The notes under the pieces are model-generated. The model made no database searches. It had not been told where the DNA came from and saw only the letters and a list, made by a program, of their open reading frames with translations. Shown here in pieces: positions 1 to 9,702 of a stretch of 64,000 nt of DNA; position 1 is the first letter of the stretch; each line of letters begins with the position of its first letter. Origin of the DNA: Leishmania martiniquensis. Lineage: Eukaryota; Euglenozoa; Kinetoplastea; Trypanosomatida; Trypanosomatidae. The DNA lies in contig NC_090166.1 in assembly GCF_017916325.1 (NCBI RefSeq), positions 1,302,228 to 1,366,227 of the forward strand. Reading direction: 5' to 3'. The translations under genes were made by a program, and so were the position numbers.

Positions 1-459
1 CTCATTGGGTATCGTCACGGAAATGCCGTCCAGCTCAGGTGACATCTTCACCTGGCACGAGAGCCTCGATGTCTTGGAGGCCCTCGGCGCTAGGTCCAGC
101 ATGTCCATCTCGTCCTCGCTCGGCACGTCAAGAAGCTTCTTGTACGACTCCTCGGTAAAGATGACGTGGCAGGTGCTGCACGCGCACGTCCCGTCGCACG
201 CCGCCTCCATGTCCATCTTGGCGACATCTCGAATCACCTCCATTAAGGTGAGCCCCAGTGGGGCCTGCACCGTCGCCTCCGTTCCTTCCGTCTCGCTCTT
301 GAGGTGAACTTTCACCTTGCCGGGGGTGGTGGAGGAGAAGGGTGGTGATGGTGCTGGGGAGCACCAGCGGAAGGAGGTGCCGAAAGCGTTGGCTAGAGGT
401 GCTGTGGCTGCGGGACGGCGCGCACAGAGCGGCACACTTTGCGGCACAAGGCGGTGCAT
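1..459 (-). CDS. 2Fe-2S ferredoxin, adrenodoxin type, copy 1 (partial, 3' end outside window)
   Basis: Electron-carrier protein of the adrenodoxin family, expected in the mitochondrial matrix, where such ferredoxins pass electrons for Fe-S cluster assembly and related reactions. The reading frame runs from ATG at 459 to the window edge (153 codons seen, no stop). Residues 1-45 are rich in Arg, Ala, Ser and Pro with few acidic residues, as in a mitochondrial presequence. The cluster ligands fit C88-x5-C94-x2-C97 with C135 as the fourth, in the contexts CSTCH and SRLSCQV. An extra Cys (C92) sits inside the loop. TPGKVKV near residue 45 marks the start of the fold in all four copies. An in-frame stop lies upstream of the chosen ATG region only at a distance, but 459 is the first ATG of the frame. 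It is the last copy in transcription order of a four-gene tandem array. Family assignment is firm; the partner enzyme cannot be told. Confidence 0.88.
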   Translation of the reverse strand, partial: MHRLVPQSVPLCARRPAATAPLANAFGTSFRWCSPAPSPPFSSTTPGKVKVHLKSETEGTEATVQAPLGLTLMEVIRDVAKMDMEAACDGTCACSTCHVIFTEESYKKLLDVPSEDEMDMLDLAPRASKTSRLSCQVKMSPELDGISVTIPNE

Positions 460-1229
460 TTTGGGTCTATGTAGAGTGGCGCGATAAAATGCAGCCGATG
501 TCAGACGTGTGGATACTTTTATTTTCTGCTCGAGGACCTCCTTTTGGCGGCTTCGAACAGTCTTGGGCGAATGGTGCGGTCTGCCGCTGTGCAACACTGC
601 GTGGTATGCCGCGAGGACGGCAAAGGGGGCACGGCCCGCACTGAGAGGATAAAAAATAAATGCGTAAGAAAAAAAAGAAAGCCGCTGAACGTGGAGGGAG
701 GCATCTGCGCTTGCGTTGGATAGATGTGTGTTTCTTTTTTTTCCCGGCTTACGTGCGACCCGACCCCCATTGCATTCGGCACACGCAGCGCCCGATAGCC
801 TCGCGAGCTGTGTGTGCCGAATGAGGTGCGAAAGGGAAGCGTAGCGGCGACGTGGCAGAAGGAGCGGACCGCAGACTCTCCCCTTTTTCTTTCGTACGTC
901 AGCGCTCGCGAACACACCGACTGACACACACAGAGACAAACACACGCACGCATGTGTTTGCGCGCGTATCTTTCCTTGAATATCTTCGGCCTTCCTTTGC
1001 TTCGTGTTTAGACCGATCGTCTCTGGAGCCCCTCTTCGCGCTCTCCCACTCACTCTGTTGAAGCCTCGCGGGTGATGCTGCGAAGATGTGTACGACCAAA
1101 ACGATTCTCCCAACACCAGAGGAGGAGAGGGAGGGAGGGAGGGAGAGAGGGACAGGCGTGAGGGCACGAGACGCACCCGGCGCAGCGGCGCCTCGCCTTA
1201 CTGCGAAACCGCGCAACGCTGCCGCCCGC
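460..1229. other. Intergenic spacer between ferredoxin copies 1 and 2
   Basis: No coding region is supported. The plus strand carries a GAGGGAGGGAGGGAG-type purine run at about 1121-1150, which is a polypyrimidine tract in the transcribed (minus) sense, and short CA-rich stretches near 905-955. Either could serve the splicing and polyadenylation signals of the flanking genes. Confidence 0.6.
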
Positions 1230-1670
1230 CTATGACAGGAGCAGATTCCTCACCGCACTGGGCAGCGCCACCTCCAGGCCGCTTACCTCATGGCTGAGGA
1301 TAATTTGGCACGCAAGCCGCGACGTCTCCTTGAGGTCGGGTGCTTTGTCGAGGATGTCCTGCTCCTGCTCGGACGGCAGCCCCACCTTTCTGAAGGTGGC
1401 CTCAGAGAGATAAACGTGGCAAGTCGAGCACTGCATGCAGCCATCGCAGGCGCCATCCATCTCCAGCTTCGCCACGTCTCGAATCGCGTGCATCAGAGAC
1501 ATGCCAGCGGGCGCCTCGAAGTCATATAGGGTCCCATTCGGCGTCCTTACGCAGACCTTTACCTTGCCAGGTGTGGAGTAGAGGACCCGCGGGGTGCAAA
1601 GAGCGCCGGAAAGGGCGAGCTGTGGGCGCTGCAGGACGCCCATGGCGCGCATCGAAGAACAGCGGTGCAT
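1230..1670 (-). CDS. 2Fe-2S ferredoxin, adrenodoxin type, copy 2
   Basis: Mitochondrial-type 2Fe-2S electron carrier of 146 residues. Ligands are C75-x5-C81-x2-C84 and C121 (contexts CSTCH and SRLACQI), with an additional Cys at 78 inside the cluster loop. Residues 1-31 are basic and lack acidic residues, consistent with an import presequence. The frame stays open to 2021, but 1670 is preferred: the first AG after a strong minus-strand pyrimidine tract (1868-1900) lies at 1821-1822, no ATG occurs between that AG and 1670, and the resulting N-terminus (MHRC) resembles that of copy 1 (MHRL). It is the second of four paralogues. A distinct electron-transfer partner for each copy is possible but not shown by the sequence. 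Confidence 0.88.
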   Translation of the reverse strand: MHRCSSMRAMGVLQRPQLALSGALCTPRVLYSTPGKVKVCVRTPNGTLYDFEAPAGMSLMHAIRDVAKLEMDGACDGCMQCSTCHVYLSEATFRKVGLPSEQEQDILDKAPDLKETSRLACQIILSHEVSGLEVALPSAVRNLLLS

Positions 1671-2495
1671 TGCCACCGAAGAAGTGCGGTCGTCTGAAAC
1701 GCAGAGCAATGTGGTGGGTGCTCGCTGTGCACAGGTCCCACGCTTCTTGGGCGCCGGAGCGGCAACGAAGCACAGTCGCACCTGCTCTGCTGGTGAAATC
1801 CTACGCAAGTTCGCCTCTCGCTGTCGTCGTGGTACGCAGCGTCCGCATGAAAAGTATGCCGCCGCATTGAGAAAGCGACAGTGGAGGGAGAGGAGCAGGG
1901 GACGCGAAGCCACCATGAGTACACAGAGGTGCAGGGGATGCGATTCAGGAGACGCTGCCTCGGCTGGGCGCACGCATCGCGCGTTCGCAGAGTTTCGGAG
2001 CCCCATGACTAGCATACGCACAACCTTCTCCTTGCGAACGTTGCCGCTGATAGTCGGCTCGTCATCGCCCGGGTCGAGCTGTCAGCGATGCAGTAGGCCG
2101 GTGTTGCATCACGTTGCGGGCGAGCATCTTGACATTCCTTGGTGTGGGTCGTGTTTCTGTCCCTTATGCGGAGCGGCGCACAGTGACTACGGCGAAGACC
2201 GCATCTCGGCTCCATCGAGGCCCATGATACGCCCCCGGCATGCCAGCCTCGCCGCGAGCTGCCATCAACTATAGAGAGAGAGATGAGATCAAAAAAATGT
2301 GGACATCGCCAGACCCAACCAAGCCGCCCCCTGCCTCCCCCCTCATGGCGACATCACCGGCAATGCACACGAGAAGCAGAAATGAGCTCCTCGTGCGCGC
2401 GCGACACACCGCGCTGAGCTGTCGGCGGGGCGTTGTAGCCGCGCTTTTGCATCTGCCCTGACTGTGCGCAGAAAGGTTGCGCCGACGTCATCACG
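1671..2495. other. Intergenic spacer between ferredoxin copies 2 and 3
   Basis: No gene is supported. The open frame continuing upstream of copy 2 (to 2021) lies here and is interpreted as 5' UTR and spacer. A purine-rich stretch at 1868-1900 is the likely pyrimidine tract for copy 2 processing. Confidence 0.55.
1821..1822 (-). promoter_or_regulatory. Predicted spliced-leader acceptor for ferredoxin copy 2
   Basis: On the minus strand a 30-nt pyrimidine-rich run (1900 to 1868) is followed, about 46 nt on, by the first AG (1822-1821). The 150-nt leader from there to the ATG at 1670 contains no other ATG, which decides the start codon. Predicted from pattern only. Confidence 0.5.
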
Positions 2496-2921
2496 CTAGA
2501 CGCTGTTCGCCCCATAAGACGGCAGCTCTACCTCCAAGCCATCCAACTCAGGAGTCAGTCTCACCTGGCACGCCAGTCGGGACGTGTCCTGCACGTCGAG
2601 CGCCTTGGCCAAGACATCCTCCTCCCTCTCCGAAAGCGCGTCGGTCCTTCGAAAGGATGCTGGCGAGAGCTTCACGTGGCACGTGCCACAGACCATTCCC
2701 CCTTCACAGGTGCCTTCCACATCCAGTTTCGCAATGTCACGGAGGGCATGCATAAGAGACACACCGGCCGGCGCATCTACGCTGCTGTGCTTGCCAACCC
2801 TCTTCGTGACGTGCACCCGCACTTTTCCTGGCGTTGTAGTGTGCGCGCGACACGCAAGGAGCGACACTGGGGCCGGGGCGGAGCACCGGAGTCCGCGGCC
2901 GCAGGGAAGCCTTCGCTGCAT
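2496..2921 (-). CDS. 2Fe-2S ferredoxin, adrenodoxin type, copy 3
   Basis: Predicted mitochondrial 2Fe-2S ferredoxin of 141 residues. Ligands are C72-x5-C78-x2-C81 plus C118 (SRLACQV). The cluster loop reads CEGGMVCGTCH, so unlike the other three copies it has no extra Cys, and it carries Gly where the family usually has Ser (CSTC). The N-terminus starts MQRRLPCGRG, is strongly basic and leads to TPGKVRV, the shared start of the fold. The open frame extends upstream to 3185, but the upstream residues are low-complexity and unlike those of the paralogues, so the ATG at 2921 is chosen. The changed loop could shift redox potential; that is inference. Confidence 0.86.
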   Translation of the reverse strand: MQRRLPCGRGLRCSAPAPVSLLACRAHTTTPGKVRVHVTKRVGKHSSVDAPAGVSLMHALRDIAKLDVEGTCEGGMVCGTCHVKLSPASFRRTDALSEREEDVLAKALDVQDTSRLACQVRLTPELDGLEVELPSYGANSV

Positions 2922-4686
2922 TCGCGTCGAATCGGACGCGAGACGAGAATAAACACGTGCAGGAGGAGATCGGCGCACACTCTGAGGATCAGAAGGGCAG
3001 TGGTGGGGTGTCGTGCGCCGACAGACTAGGAGCGATGTGGTGCGATGGTGAAAACACTTGCAAAGGCGGGTGTTCGTGTGTCCTTCCTCGACGTCGGGAC
3101 GAAGGGCGCGGGCGGCAGACGCTTCTACTCGACTGCTTGGCGCGGATGCTCGCGCGCGTGTCTCGACCCTGACACCGTGGCGCAACGCGTCTCACGCTTG
3201 CGCTACTTGTGATGGCACGGGAGGTGTGGCGAAAGAGACAGCTTAGGTGAAGTAAGAAATGGCAGAGACTACTGCGCACGACGGCGCGCAGCCATGGACA
3301 CACCGACGTGGTGGGTGGAGGCAGGAGAGAGGAGCCGCCTGTAGAGAGCGACCTCATGCCCGCTTGAGTGATGTCGGCGGGACAGGAGACTCCTCCGGAG
3401 CCGTCGAACGCTTTGTCAGTGTCTCTGTATGTGCGCCCGCGCACGCGAGCGTGAAGGTAAGTCAAAGCAAGCCTCTTCCTGCATAGAAGGCCAGCACTTC
3501 TCTTTCCTGTACAGAGGGAACTTTGAGCACCGTCGACATGGGCAATGCTCCTGCGGCGCCCGAAGATGCGGCGCGAAGAACCCAAAGACAACGCCAAGCA
3601 CACACACACACACACACGCAGACGGCAATGGCGGAGGTCTGACCTTTGCACCCCTCCCCCTCACCACCACGAGCCCGCAACCTCTGCCGCACAGTCCAGT
3701 TTGTCGCACCGTTGCGTAACGTGGTCACCACCCACGTCAGGCTCCGCGATCAGGAGGGGGTCCGGCGGCTCATGCACGACGTGGCACATTGCTCGATCGG
3801 TGGATGTAGCGCATCTATCGCATCTTCCAACAAGAGCAACCGTTTCGCGCGACACTCAGCCCAGCAGGCAAAGTTGTCAGCGGTGTTTCCTTTTCTCGAT
3901 CTGTCGCGCGGCAGTCTAATTTCGAGCGGAGAAACCGCACATACAGCCTCCATCCGCGCCAAACCTATTGGAGTGTCGATGCCTGGTTATTTTTCAGTGC
4001 GTGCCGCACAGCGACGCGCATCTTCCCCTTGCCAGATGCGATAGAGCCGACACGCTGACATGAGCCCCTGCAGTCCGCAGCAGGACGATTTGGCGCGGCG
4101 CGAACCCGAGTGGAAACCGCGGGAAGATCGACGCCCTCGATGGTGTCGCAGTCCTTCGAGAGAGAGGGGAGGAGGAGGGGAGAAGGATTCTCAACGAGGC
4201 GGACCAGCCAAAATGTTGGGGTTCAGCAGTGCAGCTGCTTGCCACTTGTTGGGAAGACTTGCTGCCGACGATGGCAAGCGACATTGAAGCCTCTGTCGAC
4301 CACTTCCTCATCGCCCTCAAGCACACTCGGTCGGAGAGCCTCATACCGTGAAGCGGCACAGTGTCGCGCAGGCAGTATATGCGTGAGGGAGAAGTGGCAG
4401 GAGCGGCGCAGCAATGTGCAGCCCGTCTAAGAGGAAGGCGACGTGATGCAATCGCCCCCCTCAACGAGAGAGACTGTGCACTGCCCCAAAGGTCAAAGAT
4501 GCGCTGTACCGCTAACGGGTGCCTCCGCCAGCGGAAAGAAGCCCTCTTCGACGGTACGGTAAGCCCAGGAAAGTCAAGACGCGCGCGAGGCCGCCGCGCC
4601 TTCTCAGCCCCTCCACCTTCGCCTGCATGGAGAGACGAGACGATGAAGCGCAGGCGAGTCCTTAGCCGAGTGCTTCGCCCACTCAC
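2922..4686. other. Intergenic spacer between ferredoxin copies 3 and 4
   Basis: 1.8 kb without a supported gene. It contains a CA dinucleotide repeat at 3599-3617. Open frames here are short, on both strands and low in complexity. Confidence 0.55.
3599..3617. repeat. CA dinucleotide microsatellite
   Basis: Uninterrupted CA repeat of about nine units in the ferredoxin 3/4 spacer; it reads as a TG-rich tract in the transcribed sense. Confidence 0.9.
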
Positions 4687-5238
4687 TCACTTGTGTGTGG
4701 AGCGTCGAAAGGCGGCTTGCCAACGCACGTCCAGTGTGCGCTCCGGCAAGTCGATCTCGATCCCGTTGAGCTTCCTTGTCAAGGTGAGCTGGCAGCTGAG
4801 CCGTGAGGTATCTGAGACATCGAGCGCCTTGTCAAGACAGTCCTGCTCGGCGTCGGTAATCGCAAACACCCCCTCAACTTCCCTCATCCACTCTGCGGAG
4901 TGAAGACGCACATGGCAGGTAGAGCATTGACAGGTGCCGTTGCAGGCACCCGGCACCTCCACCGGAAGAGAGTGGTCGTCACGCAGGGCCTCCATTAAGT
5001 TGTCGCCCTCGTTGTACAGCCGTTCGTACGCGGCCCCGCCACTGGTACGGATGAGCACGCGAACCTTCCCAGGCGTGACGGGAGGAGTGGAGCTCGATGG
5101 TGTCGCGGAGAGAGTCGAGGGGTCAACTACTGAGCTGCACAGTGCCCTCGAGAGCTTGATGGACATCATCGCAGCGATCAGGCCCCCACGCAGCGGGGAG
5201 GTTACAAGAGAAGAGTCGCATCGACGGGCAAACATCAT
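4687..5238 (-). CDS. 2Fe-2S ferredoxin, adrenodoxin type, copy 4
   Basis: The most divergent of the four paralogues, 183 residues from ATG 5238 (a second ATG follows directly). Ligands are C99-x5-C105-x2-C108 and C149 (SRLSCQL). The loop reads CNGTCQCSTCH: it has an extra Cys at 103, as in copy 1, and Asn replaces the acidic residue after the first ligand. A 55-residue Ser/Arg/Leu-rich leader precedes TPGKVRV, longer than in the other copies. The C-terminus has an additional tail of about 16 residues (from TLDVRW to the end) beyond the usual last strand. It is first of the array in transcription order. Function as an electron carrier is inferred from the ligand set. Confidence 0.88.
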   Translation of the reverse strand: MMFARRCDSSLVTSPLRGGLIAAMMSIKLSRALCSSVVDPSTLSATPSSSTPPVTPGKVRVLIRTSGGAAYERLYNEGDNLMEALRDDHSLPVEVPGACNGTCQCSTCHVRLHSAEWMREVEGVFAITDAEQDCLDKALDVSDTSRLSCQLTLTRKLNGIEIDLPERTLDVRWQAAFRRSTHK

Positions 5239-7284
5239 GCCCAGGGACTGGAGAGATCCGATGCGCCTTCCGAAGGACCAATGGCAACAGAAAGAGAGTT
5301 ACGCTCTCCCACAGATGGGAAGCACGCGTGCCTCTGGTTGAAGCGAGAGCCGCAGTTGTATCGCGGACGAGTCCACCAGAACGGCACCGCAGAAGACGGG
5401 AGACCAAAGGAAGCCATCAGGTGCACCTGACACAAGCAGCAAGGCGCCATGCGTTTCAAATCGCTTCACCGCAGGCATCCGCTGTTGTCTGCCACGCATG
5501 TAACAGAGATAGGGCGCTCGAGAGAATCTCGAGAAGACTCTACGCACGGAGCGACGATGGACATGAGCGGAAAAAAGGGGGATGGGGTAGGAACGACGGA
5601 GGAAGGAGGGCCCTCTCCCATCCTCTGCAAGAATCTCACGGCTGCCGTTTCACACCGCAGTGGCCAGTCGGGCACCCGCAAACGTTTCCATACCGCCCCT
5701 TTTTTTTTGGTGGTGGTGTGGTGTGTGTGTGGGAGGGGGGAGGGGGGATGGCGTGGCGTGCAAGCGCCGTCACCTTCGCTCCCTGCGGCGGCGCTTTCCG
5801 CTTCTTTTCTAGTCACATACAACAGGCATAGACTCCAGCCGCTTCGGTATAGATGCATGGCACGGGGTAAGTGCCCTGGGCACTCACCGCAGCTCCCACG
5901 GATGCTGAAAAAAACCCACGCGCGCCTGAGACACGCGTACATACGCACAGGCGGTGCAACAGTCTTGGGCCTTCCCACGCATGCAGGGCCAACGGTGGGA
6001 GCGAAGCGGTCAGCGGCGCCACTGAATACCCCTCTTGAGGAGGAGAAACGCCGCTGAGAGTCTCAAGTAGAAAAACAGGATGCACTGCCTGACCTAATAT
6101 AATCTCACAGGTAATATACTCCTCGCACACACACACAAGCTATGTGCACGCCGGAGATGGGGGGAGGAGGAGAAGGGCACCAGAGCGCTGCGCAGGCTCG
6201 GCTCAGAGTGAAATGGGCGTTGCAAAGGTGAGTTGTCTACGCCGTACATCGTACACCACCACCACCACCACCCCGAAGGGCTCTACATCCATTCATCCTC
6301 GACCGAGAAGAGCCTCCTCCTCCTCCTACCACAAGCACGCAGAGAAACATGCATACGCATACATACAAGCACGCCGTCTCTTCACGCACTCTCCGCAGTG
6401 AACGCGAAGGGAGGAGCAGAAGTGGCGTCGCAAGGGCTGGAGCACGTACGGTCCTCTCCTTCAGCGCGCCCTTTCCTCCTGCTTACGTGATCTGCGATCC
6501 ACTCCTGCCGGCCTGTCCCAGATGCGCACAATGCCTGGTCCGAGGCGGCGGTATGCAAGCGTGACAGCCATGCACTGGCTCCGCTCATCTGAGCACGGCT
6601 CGCAGGTCTCGCTGTGCGCGTGAGCCCCCTTGCAAGCGGCCACCAGGGGCGCGCCTGCGGCCGACTTACCCTATCTGCATCAGCAAGCAGCGTGAGAGCT
6701 GGGCGAAATACGCCGTTCACGCCGGCACTCTGCTGACTGCATGGATAGAACAAGCGTACGCTCCGTCGTAAATTCTCCGACGCCACGCATCCCAGGACGT
6801 TTCCGCCAACATCGGTAGCGATGCATCGCTCAGGCATCCCTCAAATCGGCAGCGCTTGACCCCCTCGAAGCCCAGCAGAAGCGGCTCCGCCTATATCGAG
6901 GCATGCAGGGGGTGAGAGGGCTGCGTAGATTTTTCGCATAGAAAGTGAAGAAGTGCCAAAAGAGCACACTCAGGTGTCACCTCACACGCACGGAGAAGAC
7001 GATGGACGACGCAGGCACCATCACAGAGGACAGAAGTGCGACGCTCACGGCAACCGCGTGCAGGCACCGCCCCCTCAGCAGTTGCGCCCCGAGAACATCA
7101 CATGGCACTTTCTGCTGCTACCCCTATCCGCTCAAACAAGAGGCGTATCGAGCGCATAGCATGCCACCTCACCCCTACAGCCACTAGCCATCCATCGGCA
7201 CCCTTCACCTGTCATTCTGCTCACGTTCCCGTGCACAACCTCCCCTCCGCAGCCACGAGCACCGGCAGCTTCCGCCGGCCATCC
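5239..7284. other. Intergenic spacer between ferredoxin 4 and EGF-like protein A
   Basis: 2.0 kb with no supported gene. It holds a T-run followed by GTGG/GTGT repeats (about 5700-5735) and a CAC trinucleotide run (about 6251-6272). The part at 6460-6900 is less repetitive and could hold a decayed element, but no paralogue is visible in the window. Confidence 0.5.
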
Positions 7285-9702
7285 CTAACCCGCCGCGCCG
7301 ACTCTCATCGCGTCCGTGCGCCGCTTGAACAGGCGTCGGAGGGATATCTGCCTCAGCGGAATGCCCATCACCTCTCGCCCCGGCATCCGCTCTCGGGTAA
7401 AGGCAACCTGAATAACCTTCCGCTCCCGTTGCGGTCTCAACACATCTGGGGCTCCGCCGACAGCCAGTATGGCGGCCAGGTCCCGGCGGCGAATGTTGGC
7501 GGAGATGCACTGCACCAAACACAGCGTGATGAACATCATTATTACCACCGTGGCCACAACCCCGCTGAAGAGAAGAGTCTGGGACCCATTCCAGACGGGT
7601 GCAAATAAGCCGAGACTGCCGTATGTCACGCATGCCTGTGTGTCCGCGGCGGGAGTGCTGTGCGAGCACGTGTAGCCACCAGGAGTCCCACTCAGCGCAG
7701 GATCGAAGCATGTCGAGTCGTGGCAGAACACACACCCCGCGTGCTGCCCGCACACCTCACACCCGTCGAACGAGTACGCACGGCACGCGTCAGCAGGAGC
7801 CACGTTGCAGTTGGGGCCGCTCCATCCGCTCTGGCACTCGCACACACCGCAGTTGCACCGCCCGCCAACAGCGTCACACCCGGCGCAGCTCTTCGACGGC
7901 ACCTTCCCGCCACTGGTGTTAGTGCACGCCTCCTCGCACGCGCCTCCGTCGCACAGGCACGCCCCACTGCCGGTGCGCCCGTCATCGCACTTGCTGCCCG
8001 TCCAGCACACAGGGCACGCCGCGCAGCTCGGGCCGTAGTGCCCCGGCAGACACTGGCACGTTCGCAGCTGCTCGTCGCACCAGCCGTGCAGCCCGCAGTC
8101 AATACATCGCCCGCGCGGCACGAAGCGGACGTGCAGCCCACTGCGCAACAGCCCTTGTGGGACCATTAAAGACGATGCGTCGTCCACGCCATAGCGGACG
8201 AGCCCCACGCGCATGGGCGGATACGCGAGCATCGGGTCGCCTTGCGCGCAGCTCACACACAGGATCGTGATGTCGATCACCCCACTTGTGTCTAAGTAGA
8301 GCTGGACTGAAAAGAGTGGCATCGACGAGTAGTTGTTGCTGAAAGCTGCTGCTGTCAGCTGACCGACAATGCCGTTGGCGCAACCTCCTTTCTCCTGACA
8401 GAGCTGGTCGCCGTAGGAGCGCTTTGGTAGCAGTTGAGTCATCCACAGAGCCGCCTCGGCAAACAAGAAGCGAGATTCGAGTGCCAAGATAGCCAACGTG
8501 TAGTTGCCGTTAACGCAGGTGCTGCCGAGCGGCCCACAGAGGTGTCCCGCTGTGTGCATGGAGCACGATGCTCCGGGGATGCACTGAATGCTACTCGGCG
8601 ATGCTGTCTGGAAGAAGGGCACGCTCTGCCGAGGGTCCCCCAGGGCGACGAGGAAGGCGCCGCCATCCGGCGTGGAGTGGTTGGGGTGCGACATCTTTAC
8701 AAATGGGGTGTCAAAATCCACCGTGGTGCTGTAGAACCGCTGCGGCGCGAGGGGGGGCGTGCGGCTCGCCGGGGCGGTCCACTGCCCGCGCGGGCACACC
8801 TCCGCGACAAGCGTGCTTGCAGAGCACGCAGCCGTGGAGGTGCACCACACGCAGTCGTTCCGCGTGTCTGCCGTACACGCGGAGGCGTCACCGTGCCCGG
8901 CGCACGTGTCCAGCACGGGGTCGAACCGGTACGCCACAATGCCGTTGGCCGCCGTCGGCGCCGGCACCACCTTGCGCAGCGACTTTGAGTAGATGAGTCC
9001 CGTGCTCGGCATGTACGCTGGCAGTGCGCTGGTGCCTGGCAGCGAGGCGTACCGCATAATGATCGTGCCGTTGGCGTACACCACCACCTGCGCCGTCAGC
9101 GTAGCCCTCGCTGAGGAGCCGGGGGCGGAGAGCGGCACCCTGCAGTACTCCACCGTCGTGTGCCCTCTGCTCTCCGTGTAGGAGTCGCGCGTTAGAATGA
9201 AGCTCTCCGATGCACTCACTGCCGCCATCTCAAAGGGCGCCACGTAGAAGCCGATCATGGGCCAGTCACCGCCGCCCTCGTACAGCACCGACGCGTTGTC
9301 AGAGAAGGCGTAGTTGCCCTGAAGCTCCGCGTAGATCTTTCGCCGGCAAAAGCCTCGGCACATACCGTACGGCGTAGGCGAGAGAAACCCCATTTTACTG
9401 ACATACCACGAGGTGGCACCCCAGGCGTAGAAGGGAGCAGTGGCACCGCTACCAGAAAGGGGCGGGAAGAGGAGGGCCATCAGCGACGTATCATTCACGA
9501 TGCGAGCGTTGTTGGGTGCACCGCACATCGATCGGTAATGAGCCCAGTGCTCCGGCGAAAAGTGCGCAAGTTGGCCTTCCGTCACTGAGGCGACGGCGTA
9601 GTCGGCAATGGCGGCTCGACTGACCCATCCGCCGTTGCTGTAAAGGACGGCGACGGTGAGCCATAGGCCCCAGAAAGTCACCGTGCACGGTCTAGACGAC
9701 AT
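7285..9702 (-). CDS. Type I membrane protein with PSI-like and EGF-like modules, copy A
   Basis: Predicted surface or endomembrane glycoprotein of 805 residues, function unknown. In order: an N-terminal hydrophobic signal (about residues 8-25); a conserved ectodomain (about 89-330) ending in a PSI/plexin-like Cys cluster from about residue 265 (DCVWC); a copy-specific segment (about 331-466); a Cys-rich EGF-like region (about 532-635) with repeats ending CLPGHYGPSC and CQSGWSGPNC; a second PSI-like cluster (CVFCHDSTC); one transmembrane helix (about 709-731); and a basic cytoplasmic tail of about 70 residues. Several N-glycosylation sequons are present. It is a tandem paralogue of the gene at 11536-13938. 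Two DNA blocks (7317-8304 and 8713-9436) match that gene base for base where I compared them, while the N-terminus, the middle segment and the last residues differ. Confidence 0.88.
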   Translation of the reverse strand: MSSRPCTVTFWGLWLTVAVLYSNGGWVSRAAIADYAVASVTEGQLAHFSPEHWAHYRSMCGAPNNARIVNDTSLMALLFPPLSGSGATAPFYAWGATSWYVSKMGFLSPTPYGMCRGFCRRKIYAELQGNYAFSDNASVLYEGGGDWPMIGFYVAPFEMAAVSASESFILTRDSYTESRGHTTVEYCRVPLSAPGSSARATLTAQVVVYANGTIIMRYASLPGTSALPAYMPSTGLIYSKSLRKVVPAPTAANGIVAYRFDPVLDTCAGHGDASACTADTRNDCVWCTSTAACSASTLVAEVCPRGQWTAPASRTPPLAPQRFYSTTVDFDTPFVKMSHPNHSTPDGGAFLVALGDPRQSVPFFQTASPSSIQCIPGASCSMHTAGHLCGPLGSTCVNGNYTLAILALESRFLFAEAALWMTQLLPKRSYGDQLCQEKGGCANGIVGQLTAAAFSNNYSSMPLFSVQLYLDTSGVIDITILCVSCAQGDPMLAYPPMRVGLVRYGVDDASSLMVPQGLLRSGLHVRFVPRGRCIDCGLHGWCDEQLRTCQCLPGHYGPSCAACPVCWTGSKCDDGRTGSGACLCDGGACEEACTNTSGGKVPSKSCAGCDAVGGRCNCGVCECQSGWSGPNCNVAPADACRAYSFDGCEVCGQHAGCVFCHDSTCFDPALSGTPGGYTCSHSTPAADTQACVTYGSLGLFAPVWNGSQTLLFSGVVATVVIMMFITLCLVQCISANIRRRDLAAILAVGGAPDVLRPQRERKVIQVAFTRERMPGREVMGIPLRQISLRRLFKRRTDAMRVGAAG
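7317..8304. repeat. Block 1, identical to 11565-12552
   Basis: 988 bp shared without visible difference (constant offset 4248) between the two EGF-like protein genes. It encodes the EGF-like region, the transmembrane helix and most of the tail, and stops about 30 bp before the stop codon. Confidence 0.92.
8713..9436. repeat. Block 2, identical to 12949-13672
   Basis: 724 bp shared without visible difference (constant offset 4236) between the two EGF-like protein genes. It encodes the N-terminal conserved ectodomain and the first PSI-like cluster. Confidence 0.92.

Noticed and set aside
1671..2021. N-terminal extension of ferredoxin copy 2 to 2021
   Set aside because: The predicted spliced-leader acceptor at 1821-1822 lies downstream of 2021, and the extension is unlike the other copies.
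7660..8169. 169-codon plus-strand open frame, repeated at 11908-12417
   Set aside because: It is the antisense shadow of the Cys-rich EGF-like region; the repeat only reflects the identical block of the two genes.
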